From Tetracladium setigerum (taxonomy: Eukaryota; Ascomycota; Leotiomycetes; Helotiales): a DNA stretch of 64,000 nucleotides. The stretch covers positions 124,001-188,000 of the forward strand of contig PZJY01000012.1 in NCBI GenBank assembly GCA_031472005.1. The letters run 5' to 3'. The translations under genes were made by a program, and so were the position numbers. Within the stretch, counting starts at the first letter, position 1. Each line of letters opens with the position of its first letter. The notes below the pieces were generated by a model. It had not been told where the DNA came from and ran no database searches. It worked only from the letters and a program-made list of their open reading frames with translations. Below, piece after piece: positions 45,970 to 57,857 of this stretch.

Positions 45970-47963
45970 ATGAGTTCCACGCCCAGTCATATCGACCTGA
46001 AATGGCAGCTTTGCAACACATGCAGAGATATGTGCTCGAAGTTGGAGAACCTTCGAAGGTTAAAATCACATCGAGGGTACCGGCACCACAATCGAGCGAG
46101 ATACCGAGAGTTTGCCAAAAGAGGTTGTCAACTATGCAAGCTGGTTGTCGATTATGTTCGTCCTAGTCGGGTGCGGGGATGGAAGGAGGATCTCCATACG
46201 CACTGGAGAATGACCAGCACAAACACCATGCTTGAAATAGTCGCCTACGGATCACACAATGAGACGACATATCTACACCCTAGATTTTTTGTATTTGCTC
46301 CACTTGGTAGGTCAACTACAATGGTCTATCATGATATGACCAAAGTCAAGCATTGGGCATCTAGATGATGCATCAGACTTTTTTTTTTTAATATTTCCGT
46401 CGCATGTGCTTTATGACCTTTGAGAGCTGACTCTGCATAGATAACCCTGCTCTTGAATTCACAAATCGACCACCTGCGCCACCCCCAGCTAGCAATTGTA
46501 TCGTAGACCAAGCGCGTCAGCGACTGTCTGATTGCTTGACCGGTTCAGCATATCATGATGGGTGTCGGCGAGAGCGATGCCCTCCTCTACCAACTCGAGT
46601 TCTCGACTTACAGGGAAAGGCACCAAAGTTATATCCTACCAAGCAAGGAGAATTTGGGGACTATGTTGCCTAAGCTATTGTTGGGGTTCCCAAGCCAGAC
46701 CTTCACCACCACAACGACATCAATCATAGAAAATATTAATGAGATTCCTTTGAATTCTCTTCCCCAGTCTATCCTGGATGCAATCAGTACTACCAGACGT
46801 CTTGGCTATCGATATCTGTGGGTGGATGCTCTTTGTATAATCCAAGACTGTACGAATGATAAAGATCGCGAGATAGTTAAGATGGGGGATATTTACCACA
46901 ATGCGGTCGTAACCATAGCGGCATCCAATGCGAAAGCGGTCGATGAAGGATTCCTTCGGTCCCGACCAACAACTACACAGTACACTCAACTCCCTGCAAT
47001 CTTATCCAGTGGCTCCCAGGGAATATTTTCCGTCACTCCAGTCGAGCATTCAAACTCGGTCGAGTCAGACCCTCTTCAAAGCAGAGGATGGGCTTTACAG
47101 GAGTATTTATTATCTCCCCGGCTGCTGATATACAGTGACGATGTAATATGGAGTTGCCCAACCACTCCTCGCGGCATGACATTAATTCCAAGCAATGTCC
47201 GTTACCACATCCTTCCACGGCCCAACTTCAGCGTGCTTGGAGATGTATCCGCCCAACTCACTACTACCCAACAACTACGCTATGAAACCTATGGCCAGAA
47301 ATCGCCAACAATTATAGCAAACGTCATCTCACATATGCCGAGGATCGATTTGCAGCCATCGCTGGTGTGGCACAAGCACTTCAAAAAGTGTATTCGGACG
47401 AGTACTTTGCAGGGTGCTGGGGGAAGTATTTCTTGGACGACCTATTGCATATTCCTGACAGTGATGGGAACGAGGACACGATTGCCATAGAGCAGATTGG
47501 ATGCCCCAGCTGGTCATGGATAAGTTATGGTAGACCGGTAGAATTTTGGAATCGCTATGGTCTGGACCGTGGAGATTTAGAACCTTTTGCTGAAATAATT
47601 CAGTGCGACATAATGTCTAGCATACCAGGCGATCCTTTCAGTCGAATTACAGGAGGCGAACTGGTTATTAGAGGACGATTTATGCCGTACGAGGGCGAAC
47701 TCTATAGAGAACTTTTGGTATCCGGTGCGCTGTTTGCTTCAGGTTATCCGTGTAGCGATGTACAAGACAAAGATCAATTTCTCGTTTTAGGTGTGCACTG
47801 CAAAAACACGGTAGCGACTGTCGTCGGATTGATTCTGAGAAAACAGAACAGCGGGTATTTCAAACGAGTCGGAATGGCTTATTCAGACCAGAAGACTAAA
47901 AGATCAAAAAAGTGTATAGCAACTCTCAAAAGCTTGCCAATGCAGCAGATATCGATCTTGTGA
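45970..47963 (+). CDS. HET-domain protein (heterokaryon incompatibility)
   Basis: Exons 45970-46306 and 46441-47963 (134-nt intron GTAGGT...GCATAG) give 620 aa after three single-base additions (46669-46670, 46695-46696 and 47285-47289). Upstream is a Cys-rich segment (LCNTCRDMC, GCQLCKLVVDY) common before HET domains. The HET core is then clear: LPTRVLDL, YVALSYCWGSQ (restored), IPLNSLPQSILDAI, RRLGYRYLWVDALCIIQD, YHNAVVTIAAS and SRGWALQEYLLSPRLLIY. The C-terminal part includes NNYSKRHLTYAEDRFAAIAG and CPSWSWISY, typical of the large fungal HET family. Members trigger cell death when unlike strains fuse. The three breaks are each fixed by adding one base in a short run, so they are read as assembly errors, although a decayed allele cannot be excluded from sequence alone. 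Confidence 0.8.
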
Positions 47964-48567
47964 GAGCAGTTAAGTACCTGGGTTTGCTCCAAAGAATCAA
48001 TGCTGTACAAGGCTTGGGCTATAATCTCAATACTCTGTACTCAGTATACAATTTGCTGTAGAAATAGAACATTCGAGCACGTAATTTAAAATGGCGATTA
48101 TGGCCTGCAAATGAATGCATTTCTTGTTACGTAGGCAAAGATAATTACTGCGAGTTTTATCCAAAGAAGCTTACTGCTCGACATAGATGGTCGTGGAACG
48201 CGGCTAGTATAAAATGTAGGGGTTCCTGTTTATATATAAGTTCTACAATGGTTGAAGGTAACGTGCCCTAACTGCTTTTTTCACAATTAGTTTCTCGTTA
48301 CGATGGACAGACGTTAGTTTCCTCTTCAATTGATTGGTAAAGTATCCAAATACCAGCGCTCCAAACTCGCTTAGCACCTAAAGGGCAACAAGCTCACCTC
48401 GGCTATTCCAACCACCTACTTTCAATCTCGAGCTTTACAATCTTCCAATCTCACAACTCACAACCTCCACTCATTTTATCTCACTCACGGATAAGAGGAA
48501 TCGGTCACCGCCTTCCTTCAACCCCATTTACCAATTCTCCTATCTTAAGCTTACCCCAAACTAAGCA
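47964..48567. other. intergenic, no gene seen
   Basis: 3' flank of the HET gene and the C/T-rich leader of the small gene that follows. Confidence 0.5.
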
Positions 48568-48783
48568 ATGCCCCTTGAAGTCAGCCAAGATACCCCGTCG
48601 GCCGCTAAGCCCAAAATGTAAGGTCCTCAACCTCCATCCATGTCGTCGCCGCTTCCCGATACTTTTTTACTTCATAGTGATCAAGTTTTCGACCATTCTG
48701 TATGGTTGGACTTTTGTTATCGTTGGAGAGAGATCGTCATGGGCCGAGAGACGGAGAGAGAAGTAAAAGACTGCACGCGATAG
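48568..48783 (+). CDS. possible 51-residue protein, spliced
   Basis: ATG at 48568 opens MPLEVSQDTPSAAKPK; removing the 60-nt segment 48618-48677 (GTAAGG...TTCATAG) joins AT to T and continues IDQVFDHSVWLDFCYRWRE to a stop at 48781-48783. The total is 51 aa with phase preserved. The leader just before it is rich in C and T and free of other ATGs nearby, as in expressed fungal genes. No family is recognised. No clear branch site is seen, so this rests on an open, correctly phased splice only. Unspliced, the frame stops at once after KPKM. Confidence 0.4.
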
Positions 48784-48994
48784 ACTTCCATATCGGTATC
48801 GTGCCGTGGGAGTGGAAATGAGGGGAAGCGCGATCACAGATATGTAAGGTACAGAAGGAAAAAAGTCTATAAGTATTGCAGATTCCCAATCATTCTCATA
48901 CTTCTCAGTTCAAGGAGAAAGTATTCTTTCAACCTCAACCTCACCTCCATTCCTCCTCCATCCCATCCACACAACCTCACCCTCAACCGCAGCC

Positions 48995-49918
48995 ATGCAC
49001 ATCACCACCCCCCTCCTCCTCCTCGCGAGCACTTCCTCCTCTCTAGTCTCCGCCTGGAACACTGACGTCCACAACCAAATCGGTTTCATGGCCGAAAAAT
49101 TCCTCTCCCACTCTACACTCTCTACTCTCCAAAAGATCCTCGAACCAACCTACTCTGGCTCCATCGGCCGCGCAGCAGCATGGGCAGATTCCTACCGTCG
49201 CCTCCCCGAAGGAGCATATACCTACCAATGGCACTGGATCGACAGTTTGGACTCCCCGCCCGCAGTATGCAACACATATTACAACCGTGATTGTATGAAA
49301 GGTGGTTGCATCGTCAGCGCCATCGCTAATCAATCTGTTATCCTACGTGATTGCATCACTCGTGTCAAGAAAGGGAAATTGTCTGGTGGTTCGGACATCC
49401 AATGCTCCAATGCCTTGAAATTCGTCACACACTTCGTGAGCGATCTCGCGCAGCCTTTGCATACTTCAAATCTGGGAGCCGGTGGTAACGCATTCAATGT
49501 ATCCTGGGGCGGAAAGACGAATAACTCCGTCCTCCACTCCATCTGGGATGGCGCAATCGTCTACAACCGTGCAGGCAAAACCTCCTTCTCCAACCAAACC
49601 ATCGATCCCTATTTCACAGCTCTCACAGAACGTATCAAGAAAGACACCTTCTTCACGCCGACCGAAAAATGGATCGAGTGCGCTGATCCAGCCACGCCGG
49701 TTCAATGCGCCATGGAGTGGGCAGTCGATGCCAATCAGTGGAATTGCGATTACATCTACAGTCAGAATTTCGATGCGCCGGATTTGTTGACCAGTGGGTA
49801 TTTCGAGGGCGCGTACCCCATTGTGGAGATTCAGATGAGTAAGGCGGCGTTGAGATTGGCGACGTTTTTGAATGCGTTGGTTGCGGGAAGTATGATACGG
49901 ATAGGGAGGTTATTCTGA
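48995..49918 (+). CDS. secreted S1/P1 nuclease
   Basis: A single exon of 307 aa. Residues 1-20 are a signal peptide (LLLLASTSSSLVSA) with cleavage expected before W21, which becomes the N-terminal zinc ligand. The other ligands of the three-zinc site of nuclease P1 are all present: His in NTDVHNQIG, Asp in AAAWADSYR, His in QWHWID, His/Asp/His in THFVSDLAQPLH and His/Asp in LHSIWDGAIV. Cysteines pair as in the family (VCNTYYNRDC and CMKGGC). Several N-x-S/T sites suggest glycosylation. The enzyme cuts single-stranded DNA and RNA and removes 3'-phosphate from nucleotides outside the cell, a phosphate or nucleoside scavenging role. Length is near the family norm. No breaks. Confidence 0.93.
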   Translation: MHITTPLLLLASTSSSLVSAWNTDVHNQIGFMAEKFLSHSTLSTLQKILEPTYSGSIGRAAAWADSYRRLPEGAYTYQWHWIDSLDSPPAVCNTYYNRDCMKGGCIVSAIANQSVILRDCITRVKKGKLSGGSDIQCSNALKFVTHFVSDLAQPLHTSNLGAGGNAFNVSWGGKTNNSVLHSIWDGAIVYNRAGKTSFSNQTIDPYFTALTERIKKDTFFTPTEKWIECADPATPVQCAMEWAVDANQWNCDYIYSQNFDAPDLLTSGYFEGAYPIVEIQMSKAALRLATFLNALVAGSMIRIGRLF

Positions 49919-51147
49919 GGGTTAATCCGGCTTGGAGGGAGTTGTGAGGTTGATTTGTTTGAGTGCCTGCCTTCCCTACCTGCCTGGGTAGATGAGAGTC
50001 GAGGTTGAGAAAGGGGGGAGAGGAATGGAATGGGGTTTCTTGTAGATATCCTTTAAAACGTAAATTTTATACCATATTGAAGAAGCTTTTTGTTGGCTTT
50101 AGATGGTGTAATAAATGAGTGAGAGCATGAAACACCTAGTGTGCACTCAATCAACGGGAACTACGGTGAAGTGTGGAGTTCCATTTTTGAAGTAGAGTTA
50201 AGAGCCAGCCATGTGAGGACCGATTGTTTAATCCGAGAGTGTAGAAGTAGAAACGCGAAGTAAACTTTTAGTTTGATGGAAGGTGTTTAATTCAGTGATC
50301 GAAAAGTTTGAAGCAAAGATGTAAGTAGTGTTCGACTACGAACTATAATGCCTATGTCGAAGCCAGATAACTGTACAAAAGGTTGAGTAACGTGAGCAAC
50401 AACACAAGGAACTGGTTGGTGCATCCTCGACAACTCTACAGGCTTAAGATCCGTCCCTCGAATAAAATGGTCGCATGAGTTAAACAAATAGATTCTGGAT
50501 TGAAAAGAAATATAAAGTCAGGAACTTGATGAGTGCTCGATTGCGAGAAAAGAATTGAAAAGGATTAAGCACTGACTAGCATGTGCTAAAGGCAGCCCGG
50601 TTGAAGAGAAAGATGATAACGAAATACGAGAGATATAAATCAACTCAATTTTAACTGACATAGATCTGAGTTCAAATGCTATGAAGAACCTTGAAAGACG
50701 TCAGAATGATGAAAGTAGCTCCAATCAAATACTTGGACACAATTTTCTACCCACCTTTGGGTTGTTCGGCGATGAGTGATGAAGTAGGAGAACAATATCG
50801 CGACAATTCCAGTGTGTTAAAACAAGAGTAGTTGTTTAAAATTTCGTATCACGGACAAACATGAAAGAAATTTAAACAAGATAGTAAAGGATGTGAGAAA
50901 GTCCAGGGCATTGTCGTCAATGGCCAAGCGAAATTCCAATGCACATCGAGCATGTTGATGGCTTCGTCATCAGCCAATCACAACAAAGCCCCGAACTATT
51001 TACAAGGTACGTCAGAACTTCGAAACTCCTCGAACATACGACAACTTTCGCAGTTCAGCATCAATCCAACTCCAACTCCTTAAATGATCGCGACGCCCAA
51101 CTCCCAACAGGAATCATTTCCCCAAGCAGAAATCCTCGAACGCCATC
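49919..51147. other. intergenic, no gene seen
   Basis: More than 1.2 kb without a convincing open frame; A-rich and stop-dense on both strands. A 66-codon minus frame (50287-50487) is not supported. Confidence 0.55.
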
Positions 51148-51965
51148 ATGAGCTCCGCAGATTCTCTCAACGGTGGCTGTTCATGTGGACGAAACAAGTT
51201 CGTTGTCCTCATACCAGCACCAGCCGATGCAAACGACGAAGTGCCACGAATCTTCTTCGATAATGGCCATCACCACCGTAAGATACCTCTATTTTTGAAT
51301 TTTGAATTCTCTTACTTTTGAGCTAGCTCATAACGTTCCGGACAGGCCGATCCCAAGCTACGCCCCTCAGCGCATGGCTGCGAGTACCTCTAGCTTGGTA
51401 TCATTCCACGACTTACGCCTTCTTCGACGATGAGACACACGCGAGCATTCGAAAATCCTACACGTCCCCACAAGAGCAACATGCGAAACGACATTTCTGT
51501 GGCTTCTGCGGAACACCTCTGTCGTACTGGACCGAATCGCCTGCAGAGGAAGCTGAATACATCTCCCTCACTCTGGGCACCTTGTCGAGTGAGAAATTAC
51601 GGAATCTTGAGGAGTCGGGACTTCTGCCAAAGGAAGCTACGGCCGATGTGATTCAAGAGAAGACGCTGGGCGATTTGGCTTCAAGCAAGACTGGTAGCCC
51701 TAAAGTCGGATCGGAACATCAAGGATTGCCTTGGTTTGATACAATGCTTGAGGGGAGCAGGCTGGGAAATATGAAGATGAGTATGGGAAGTAGTCAGAGT
51801 AGAGATGGGACGGTTCAGGTGCAATGGGAGATTGCGGAATGGACTGCTGAAGGAGAGGATGAAGCTGCTTCCCAGACACCCCCTTCTTCGACGACGGCGA
51901 CGACGAAGAGAAAGTTGGGCGATGTCATCGATGAGGATTCGAAGATGGAGGAAGTGTCCAACTGA
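51148..51965 (+). CDS. GFA/CENP-V-fold zinc protein
   Basis: Exons 51148-51277 and 51346-51965 (intron GTAAGA...GGACAG) give 249 aa. The N-terminal GGCSCGRNKF and the later HFCGFCGTPLSYW match the first and last cysteine motifs of the glutathione-dependent formaldehyde-activating (GFA) fold, also seen in CENP-V. The usual middle motif CxxCR is absent: between the two clusters the sequence reads LAWYHSTTYAFF. Hence the fold's structural zinc may bind but the catalytic site is probably incomplete. The C-terminal third is disordered and acidic, with a KRKLGD basic patch that could be a nuclear signal. Function is unknown; a formaldehyde role should not be assumed. Confidence 0.8.
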
Positions 51966-53063
51966 TGCAGATGCAGATACAATTGATCCAGAGAGAGCGG
52001 TACTCGGCACCCAAATGCCTCACCAGAGGTTGGCCGCAGAAAACCAACAGTTGTTAGGCACGAGAAAGTTGCCCCATTGATGATCAACAATTCCCCGCAT
52101 GCTTGGTGGTAATACCGATTTTTCTTCTTCTTTTCTTCTTCTTTTGGGCGTCTTCTTCATCATATTTGCGCCTTTTACACTGCTTTGTCTTCGAAGGTTG
52201 TGATGGCACGGAAGGGTAAACTGGGGATAATTGTTGCATGGCGAGGGGCGTTTTGAAGGGGATTTTCTGGTTGGAGGGGGGGCCAAGGTAATACTTCGGT
52301 TCATGTGTTCATGTGTACATGCTCATGTACATGTACTGTTACTGTACTGTACAGCAGCAGTACAGCCAAATGCAACGCACATCCGTCCCTCTACATGCGC
52401 CTCAATACCAACTCTCGGGTCTTCAGCCGGAGCTTCGTCTGCCTATCATTTCGTCGTATGTTTGCAATTGCCTCAAAGTGTTCTCCCGACTCAACATAGA
52501 CGGTCCTCACGTGAAAGATGAATTCCTTTCCCTTCTGGGACTCAGCGCAAGCCCTTCTTCCGACGGCTCCAAGGTCCGAGATGCCGGCTATACCAAAGAG
52601 CGCCAAAACCCCACCTCTTGCCCACCTCTGGGCGCTGGGAACCCCGCCATCACATCGTGAGACCAAGTTCGGGGCAGGAGCCTTCGAAATCCATCTCGAA
52701 GGGGATAACCATCTACCCCGGAAGATCGTGGTGCGCGGTTGGCACGGTCCGAAGAGAGGGATCGATGGATCATGCCCTCGCATCTATCCATCAATTATTG
52801 CTTGGGTTTACATTGATTGAATGCTTGGGACTGGGTAGGTAGGTAGAGTAGGTAAGCTAATTAATGGGGATACACACAGAGATCAGCCAACTACTTAATA
52901 ACCAGGTGTCCTCCACTTCAACTCTTCTTTCTTCCTCCCCTCTTTCTCTCTCTCTTTACTCTCTCTCCATCCTGAATTATATCTTGTTTGATATTTTCAA
53001 GAAACAAACAAACTCAATTGACTTTATCCCAAGCTCGAAAGAACTCCTCACCAGACATCAATC
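51966..53063. other. intergenic, no gene seen
   Basis: Contains a CATGTACATGTACTGTACTGTAC-type palindrome-rich patch at about 52312-52355. Overlapping open frames at 52313-52842 have no domain. The last 150 bases are C/T-rich, as a leader for the GH1 gene. Confidence 0.5.
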
Positions 53064-55018
53064 ATGGCTGATCTCAAGGTTCTTCCCAAGGATTTCCTCT
53101 GGGGCTTTGCTACTGCATCGTAAGCATCCACTCTTTCTCTCACTCACGCCAGTAGTCAGCAGTATAGGGCAAAAAAAGGAAGAAAGAAAGAAAGAGAAAT
53201 AAGGGGATGGAAATTTTAAAAAAAAATAAAAAAAATATACAATCAAAAAAAGAATACCTAACTAACACCGCAACCCAGCTACCAAATCGAAGGAGGAGCA
53301 AAGAGCGGCGGCCGTGGCCCATCCATCTGGGACGCCTTCTGCGACATCCCCGGCAAAATCGCCGACGGCAGCTCAGGAATCACCGCCTGCGACACCTACA
53401 ACCGCACCGCAGAAGACATTGAACTCCTCAAGCTCACCGGCGCCAAAGGCTACCGCTTCTCGGTCTCCTGGTCCCGTGTCATCCCCCTCGGCGGCCGTAA
53501 CGACCCCATCAACCAAGAAGGTCTTGACTTCTACGTCAAATTCGTCGATGACCTCCTCGCTGCTGGCATCACTCCCCTGATCACGCTCTTCCACTGGGAT
53601 CTCCCCAATGAGCTTGATACTCGCTATGGAGGTCTCCTGAACAAGGAGGAATTCGTTGCTGATTTCGTGCATTATGCCAAGGTGCTGTTCAAGGCGATTC
53701 CAAAGGTGAAGTTTTGGATTACCTTTAATGAGCCTTGGTGTTCGTCGATTTTGGGTTATAATACGGGATTGTTTGCTCCCGGGCATACGAGTGATAGGAC
53801 GAAGTCGCCTGTTGGGGACTCTTCGAGGGAATGCTGGACTGTGGGCCATAATCTTTTGATTGCTCATGGAGCGGCTGTTAAGGCTTACAGAGAGGAATTC
53901 AAGCCAACTGATGGAGGAATAATTGGTATTACCCTTAATGGTAAGTTCTCTCTTTTTCTCACACACTCTCCCTATCTCTCTATCTTTCTCTTCCTCTATC
54001 TTTCTCTTTCTTTCTCTTTCTCTCTCTTTCTCACTATTCTCTCTCCCCCTCTCTCTATCTCTGTATTATCTGTCTTTGTATTCTCTATCTCTGTATTCTC
54101 CATCTCTGTATTCTCTCTCTGTATATTCTCTATCTCTCTCCTATGCTCCGCAAAAGACACATCTTTCCTATATTCTCTATCCCTCATATTCTCAAAAATC
54201 GCATCTTTCCTATATTCTCTTTCTCTCTCTATCTCTTTCTCTCCTCTATATCTACCTATGTTTTTCTCTCAAAAGCCACCTCTAACATTCACCCAGGCGA
54301 CGGAGTCTACCCATGGGACCCCGAGGACCCAAAAGACGTCGAAGCCGCCGAACGCAAACTCGAATTCTCCATCGCCTGGTTCGCCGACCCCGTCTACTTC
54401 GGCAAGTACCCAGACAGCATGCGCGCCCAACTCGGCGACCGCCTCCCTGAATTCACCCCCGAAGAATCCGCCCTCGTCAAAGGCTCCAACGACTTCTACG
54501 GCATGAACCACTACACCGCCAACTACATCAAGCACAAGGACACCCCCGCCGAAGAAGACGATTTCCTCGGCAACCTCGAAACCCTCTTCTACTCCAAAGC
54601 CGGTGAGAACATCGGTCCCCTCACTCAATCCGTCTGGCTTCGTCCCAACCCCCCTGCTTTCCGCGCCCTGTTGAATTGGATCTCAAACCGTTATGGAAAG
54701 CCCATCATCTACTGCACTGAGAACGGCACCTCCCTCAAGGGTGAAAACGATATGACAAAGGAGCAGATCCTCGATGATGAGTTCCGCGCTGAGTATTTCC
54801 GTGGATATATCAAGGCGCTTGCCGGCGCTGTGAGCGATGGTGTGGATGTTAGGGGCTACATGGCGTGGAGTTTGATGGATAATTTCGAGTGGGCGGAAGG
54901 TTATGAGACCAGGTTTGGTGTTACGTATGTGGATTATGAGGGTGGCCAGGGAAGGTACCCCAAGAAGAGTGCGTTGGTTGTTGGGCCGGAGTTTGCCAAG
55001 TATATTAAGGATGAGTAG
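53064..55018 (+). CDS. GH1 beta-glucosidase
   Basis: Exons 53064-53119, 53279-53940 and 54297-55018 give 479 aa, the normal fungal GH1 length. Typical landmarks run in order: FLWGFATASYQIEGG (the first intron splits ATAS-Y), WDAFC, YRFSVSWSRV, LFHWDLP, TFNEPW with the acid/base Glu, GSNDFYGMNHYT, IIYCTENGT with the nucleophile Glu and MAWSLMDNFEWAEGY for the aglycone/glucose pocket. No signal peptide is present (MADLKVLPKDF), so the enzyme is likely cytosolic, like the intracellular cellobiose-hydrolysing enzymes. Intron 2 is unusually long (356 nt) and is a CT microsatellite. No frame breaks. The ATG at 53064 is preceded by CAATC and gives the canonical start. Confidence 0.93.
53941..54296 (+). 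repeat. CT-microsatellite filling intron 2 of the GH1 gene
   Basis: The intron (GTAAGT...CACCCAG) consists almost wholly of TCTCT units with a repeated TCTCTATCTCTGTATTC motif around 54050-54140. Frames through it are repeat artefacts. Confidence 0.85.
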
Positions 55019-55707
55019 GTAAAGAATTGGAACTGTACTAGTTAGATAAGGTATAGTTTATGGTATAGGTATAGGCAGTATTAGTGAGGGAGGATCTGAT
55101 GGGAAAATTGTCAAAAAGTACAATAGAATGAATGAAATGAAATGAAATAAATGGTATGATAAGATATGATATGATGTGGAACGCACTCGACCTACTTCTT
55201 TGCTCTTGGTATGTATGTCTCGCATGGTGATCTGGTTTGACTTTAGGTACCTACGAAGCGACTCAATTGGCGAGCTGCTGCTAACCGAATGATATCTATC
55301 TCGAGACCACATCTTGTAATCTTACAAGGTACCTTACTAGTTTAGTTGAAAATGCTTGAGCTAAAGAAAACGAGTAACAGAATGAAAATCTCGCAAATTG
55401 GTGATTGGAAAATTACGAAATGATTTGACTTGAATCAAGTTTCTGAATTTTTGTTAATTTGCTCGCCTGAACGATGCGCACGCAGTTCAGATCTCGCAAG
55501 AGATTTGCTGCTTTCTGGGTATATATAACACCGTATCTAAAAGTACACACCCTTTTCGCCATATCTATCTGAGATGTGGAAATCTCCATATTGCGACCCG
55601 TCTCTGAACCTCTGTCTAGGTACCTATGCACCAGCCAGCCCAATACTGCTCTATTTAACTATCCCATCCCATCTCTCCTCCTCCCTCCCTCACAGCCACT
55701 CACCCCC
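55019..55707. other. convergent 3' region
   Basis: AT-rich spacer with a short GAATGAAATGA run at 55127-55165; the 3' ends of the GH1 and BDP1 genes. No gene seen. Confidence 0.5.
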
Positions 55708-57857
55708 TCAAGGCATATCAACAATCTCAAAAGTCTCTCCACCGGCTCTCATACTATGTTTATTAGCCTTCGTAGGCTTCCCAGCACCGCCACCCCTCTT
55801 CCTCCTTCCCCAGAAACTGGAGCAGTAGCAGCACTTTGACTTTGCTCTCTACTTCTCGATCCTCCCCCAGCGGAAGAAGGGACTCTATTTTCCTTCGCCG
55901 ATGACGTACCACCAACATCTTCATCATCATCATCCGAGAAATCATGCGCAGCAACGTTGCCCGAAGCTTTCCTAATAGCATCCTTCTTCTTCTTAGTAGC
56001 AGCCGCCAACTCAGCAGCACTAGCAGCTTGCGTAGCATTATGCTCATCCTCAAGCGCCTGATGCTCTGCCTCAATCTCCTCGACCTCGACATATTTATCC
56101 TCAGCTAATTTCTCATACTCGCTAAAGTCGATCGGAAGTTGCGGTGCAGCGAGGGCGCGATTGAGTCGTTCGGGATGTTCGCGCTCTTCCTTGTTGAATT
56201 TGAGCTTGATTTGCTTGCGGCTTCGGTGCGGGAACATGTTGGCGATCATGCCGAAATCTGTGCCGAAGGTTCGGAGTCCTTTGTAGAACATTTCCATCGC
56301 GGCCCAGTCCCATGCTTGCGTCTTTTCGCGCTTCATGTATGTGCCGGATGTGGTGATTCTGGTGAAGTCGTTCTCCTCAATAATTTCGGTGGGTGCTGCA
56401 TTGGCTTGGCCATCTCTGTGTCTGTCGATCTGGAGAGTGCGTTCATCGAGAACGATTTGGCCATCTACGATTCTCATGGCGAGCATGGTTCCCAGGGGTC
56501 CGGTGGAAGGTTCTTCTTCTTCCTCGACAGGCTCAGCTGGTGCTGCTTCCGCGCCAGTAGCATTTTCTCCTTCGCCCTGTCCCTCTTGTCCAGCTGCCTG
56601 CTCTTCGGCCGCAGCCGCAGCTGCAGCTTCGGGATTCATCCTTGCGAGTCTGGCCGCCTTCACAATATCCTTCTGCTTTTGTACACGTTCCTTGATATCA
56701 TTGTGTCTGCTGAACTTCTTTCCGATTCGTAGATCAGTGCATAGCTCTGACATAGTCAAAGTAGCAGGGTCGACTTCTTCATCCTCCGCACTATCAGGTG
56801 TCTCGTCTCGTGGTCGGGGTTGCTTGTCCTTCTTCTTCTTCTTCTTGGATGCTGCCGCAGTGCCCTTTTTCCGTCGTGGTCGCTCAACAATCATCTCGAC
56901 ACCTGCTCGGTCATCCTCTCCCACAGTGCCTTTCTTGCTTTTGACTACCTTTCTCTTTTTCTTGGCCGCAACTTGAATCACTCCACCAGAGGTTCCATCT
57001 GGATTGAGGGCAGCCATAGGTACAAGCTGGGAAACTCGGCTGGGACCAGCATCTGACTCTTCGCCAACATCTCCCGCACGACCCAACGCTGGTGCTGGTG
57101 TAATCCCTCCATTTTGAACTCGACCATTTAGGACAACAGAACCACCGGCTGGGCCGAGACTCGCTCCCGCCGTGCTTTGAATTGGTGACGCTGGAATGGC
57201 AGAGCTACCAGCTGCCCCGAGACTTGCTGTGGGAGTCGGACGAGCTGGGGGAATTGTTGAACCTGTAACTGTCGAAAGATTTGTTCGAGAGGTAGATGAA
57301 CTAGTGGCAGATGGGCTGGGCTCGGAGAGAATTGCACTGTCTCCAGGACCGAGGGTAGTGCTTGTTACAGATCTTGATGGCGCCTCATCTGCAACAGCAG
57401 GAAGTTCTGGAGGACCTGTTCGCTGTGGAAGAGGCGTACTAGACGTAGCAGCGGGCGCAGAGGGTAATTGTCGGCGGGCAAGCGTAGGTGAGGATGTCGA
57501 AGGGGCTTGAGATGTTGGGAGGTCTGTAGACTCATCAGAGGATGATGGCGCTGGAGTTGGAAGTAGAGGGTGTGACGATTCGGACTCGGGAACTATCTGT
57601 TCAGTGGAATTATTGGATTGCTCCTTTGTAGCAGGTGAGATAGTCGGAGCAGGTACAGGGACTCGTTTTGCGGGAGGTTCTACTGCTACATCGTCGTCGT
57701 CTTCTCGATCCTTTCGCTTTGCGCTTGGGGTGGTCTCTTTCGCAGAGGGTTCTGCGGTAGGCTCTCGACTGACTGCTGCACTAGCAACTGCTGAGGGTGC
57801 TGGTCGAGGTCGGCTTGGGCCCTTGGGCTTGAAAGCCTTACTCTTGCCTTTCAACAT
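55708..57857 (-). CDS. BDP1: TFIIIB subunit B'' (BDP1)
   Basis: A single exon of 716 aa after one base is added at the run 55793-55796. With that base the C-terminus continues GKPTKANKHSMRAGGETFEIVDMP instead of ending 14 codons earlier in another frame. Residues 1-330 are disordered, Ser/Pro/Thr-rich, with KKKRKV-type basic patches for nuclear import. The conserved core holds TMSELCTDLRIGKKFSRH, then ITTSGTYMKREKTQAWDW and the extended SANT domain EMFYKGLRTFGTDFGMIANMF...RSRKQIKLKFNKEE. This is the BDP1 signature; the protein joins TBP and BRF1 on Pol III promoters such as tRNA genes. The ATG at 57857 starts a basic MLKGKSKAFKP segment. Confidence 0.92.

Noticed and set aside
52305..52842. 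Overlapping open frames before the GH1 gene
   Set aside because: Three frames on plus and two on minus are open at once because stops are rare in this GC-richer patch; none has a domain.
56139..57056. Plus-strand frames of 197 and 213 codons opposite BDP1
   Set aside because: They are antisense shadows of the BDP1 low-complexity region.
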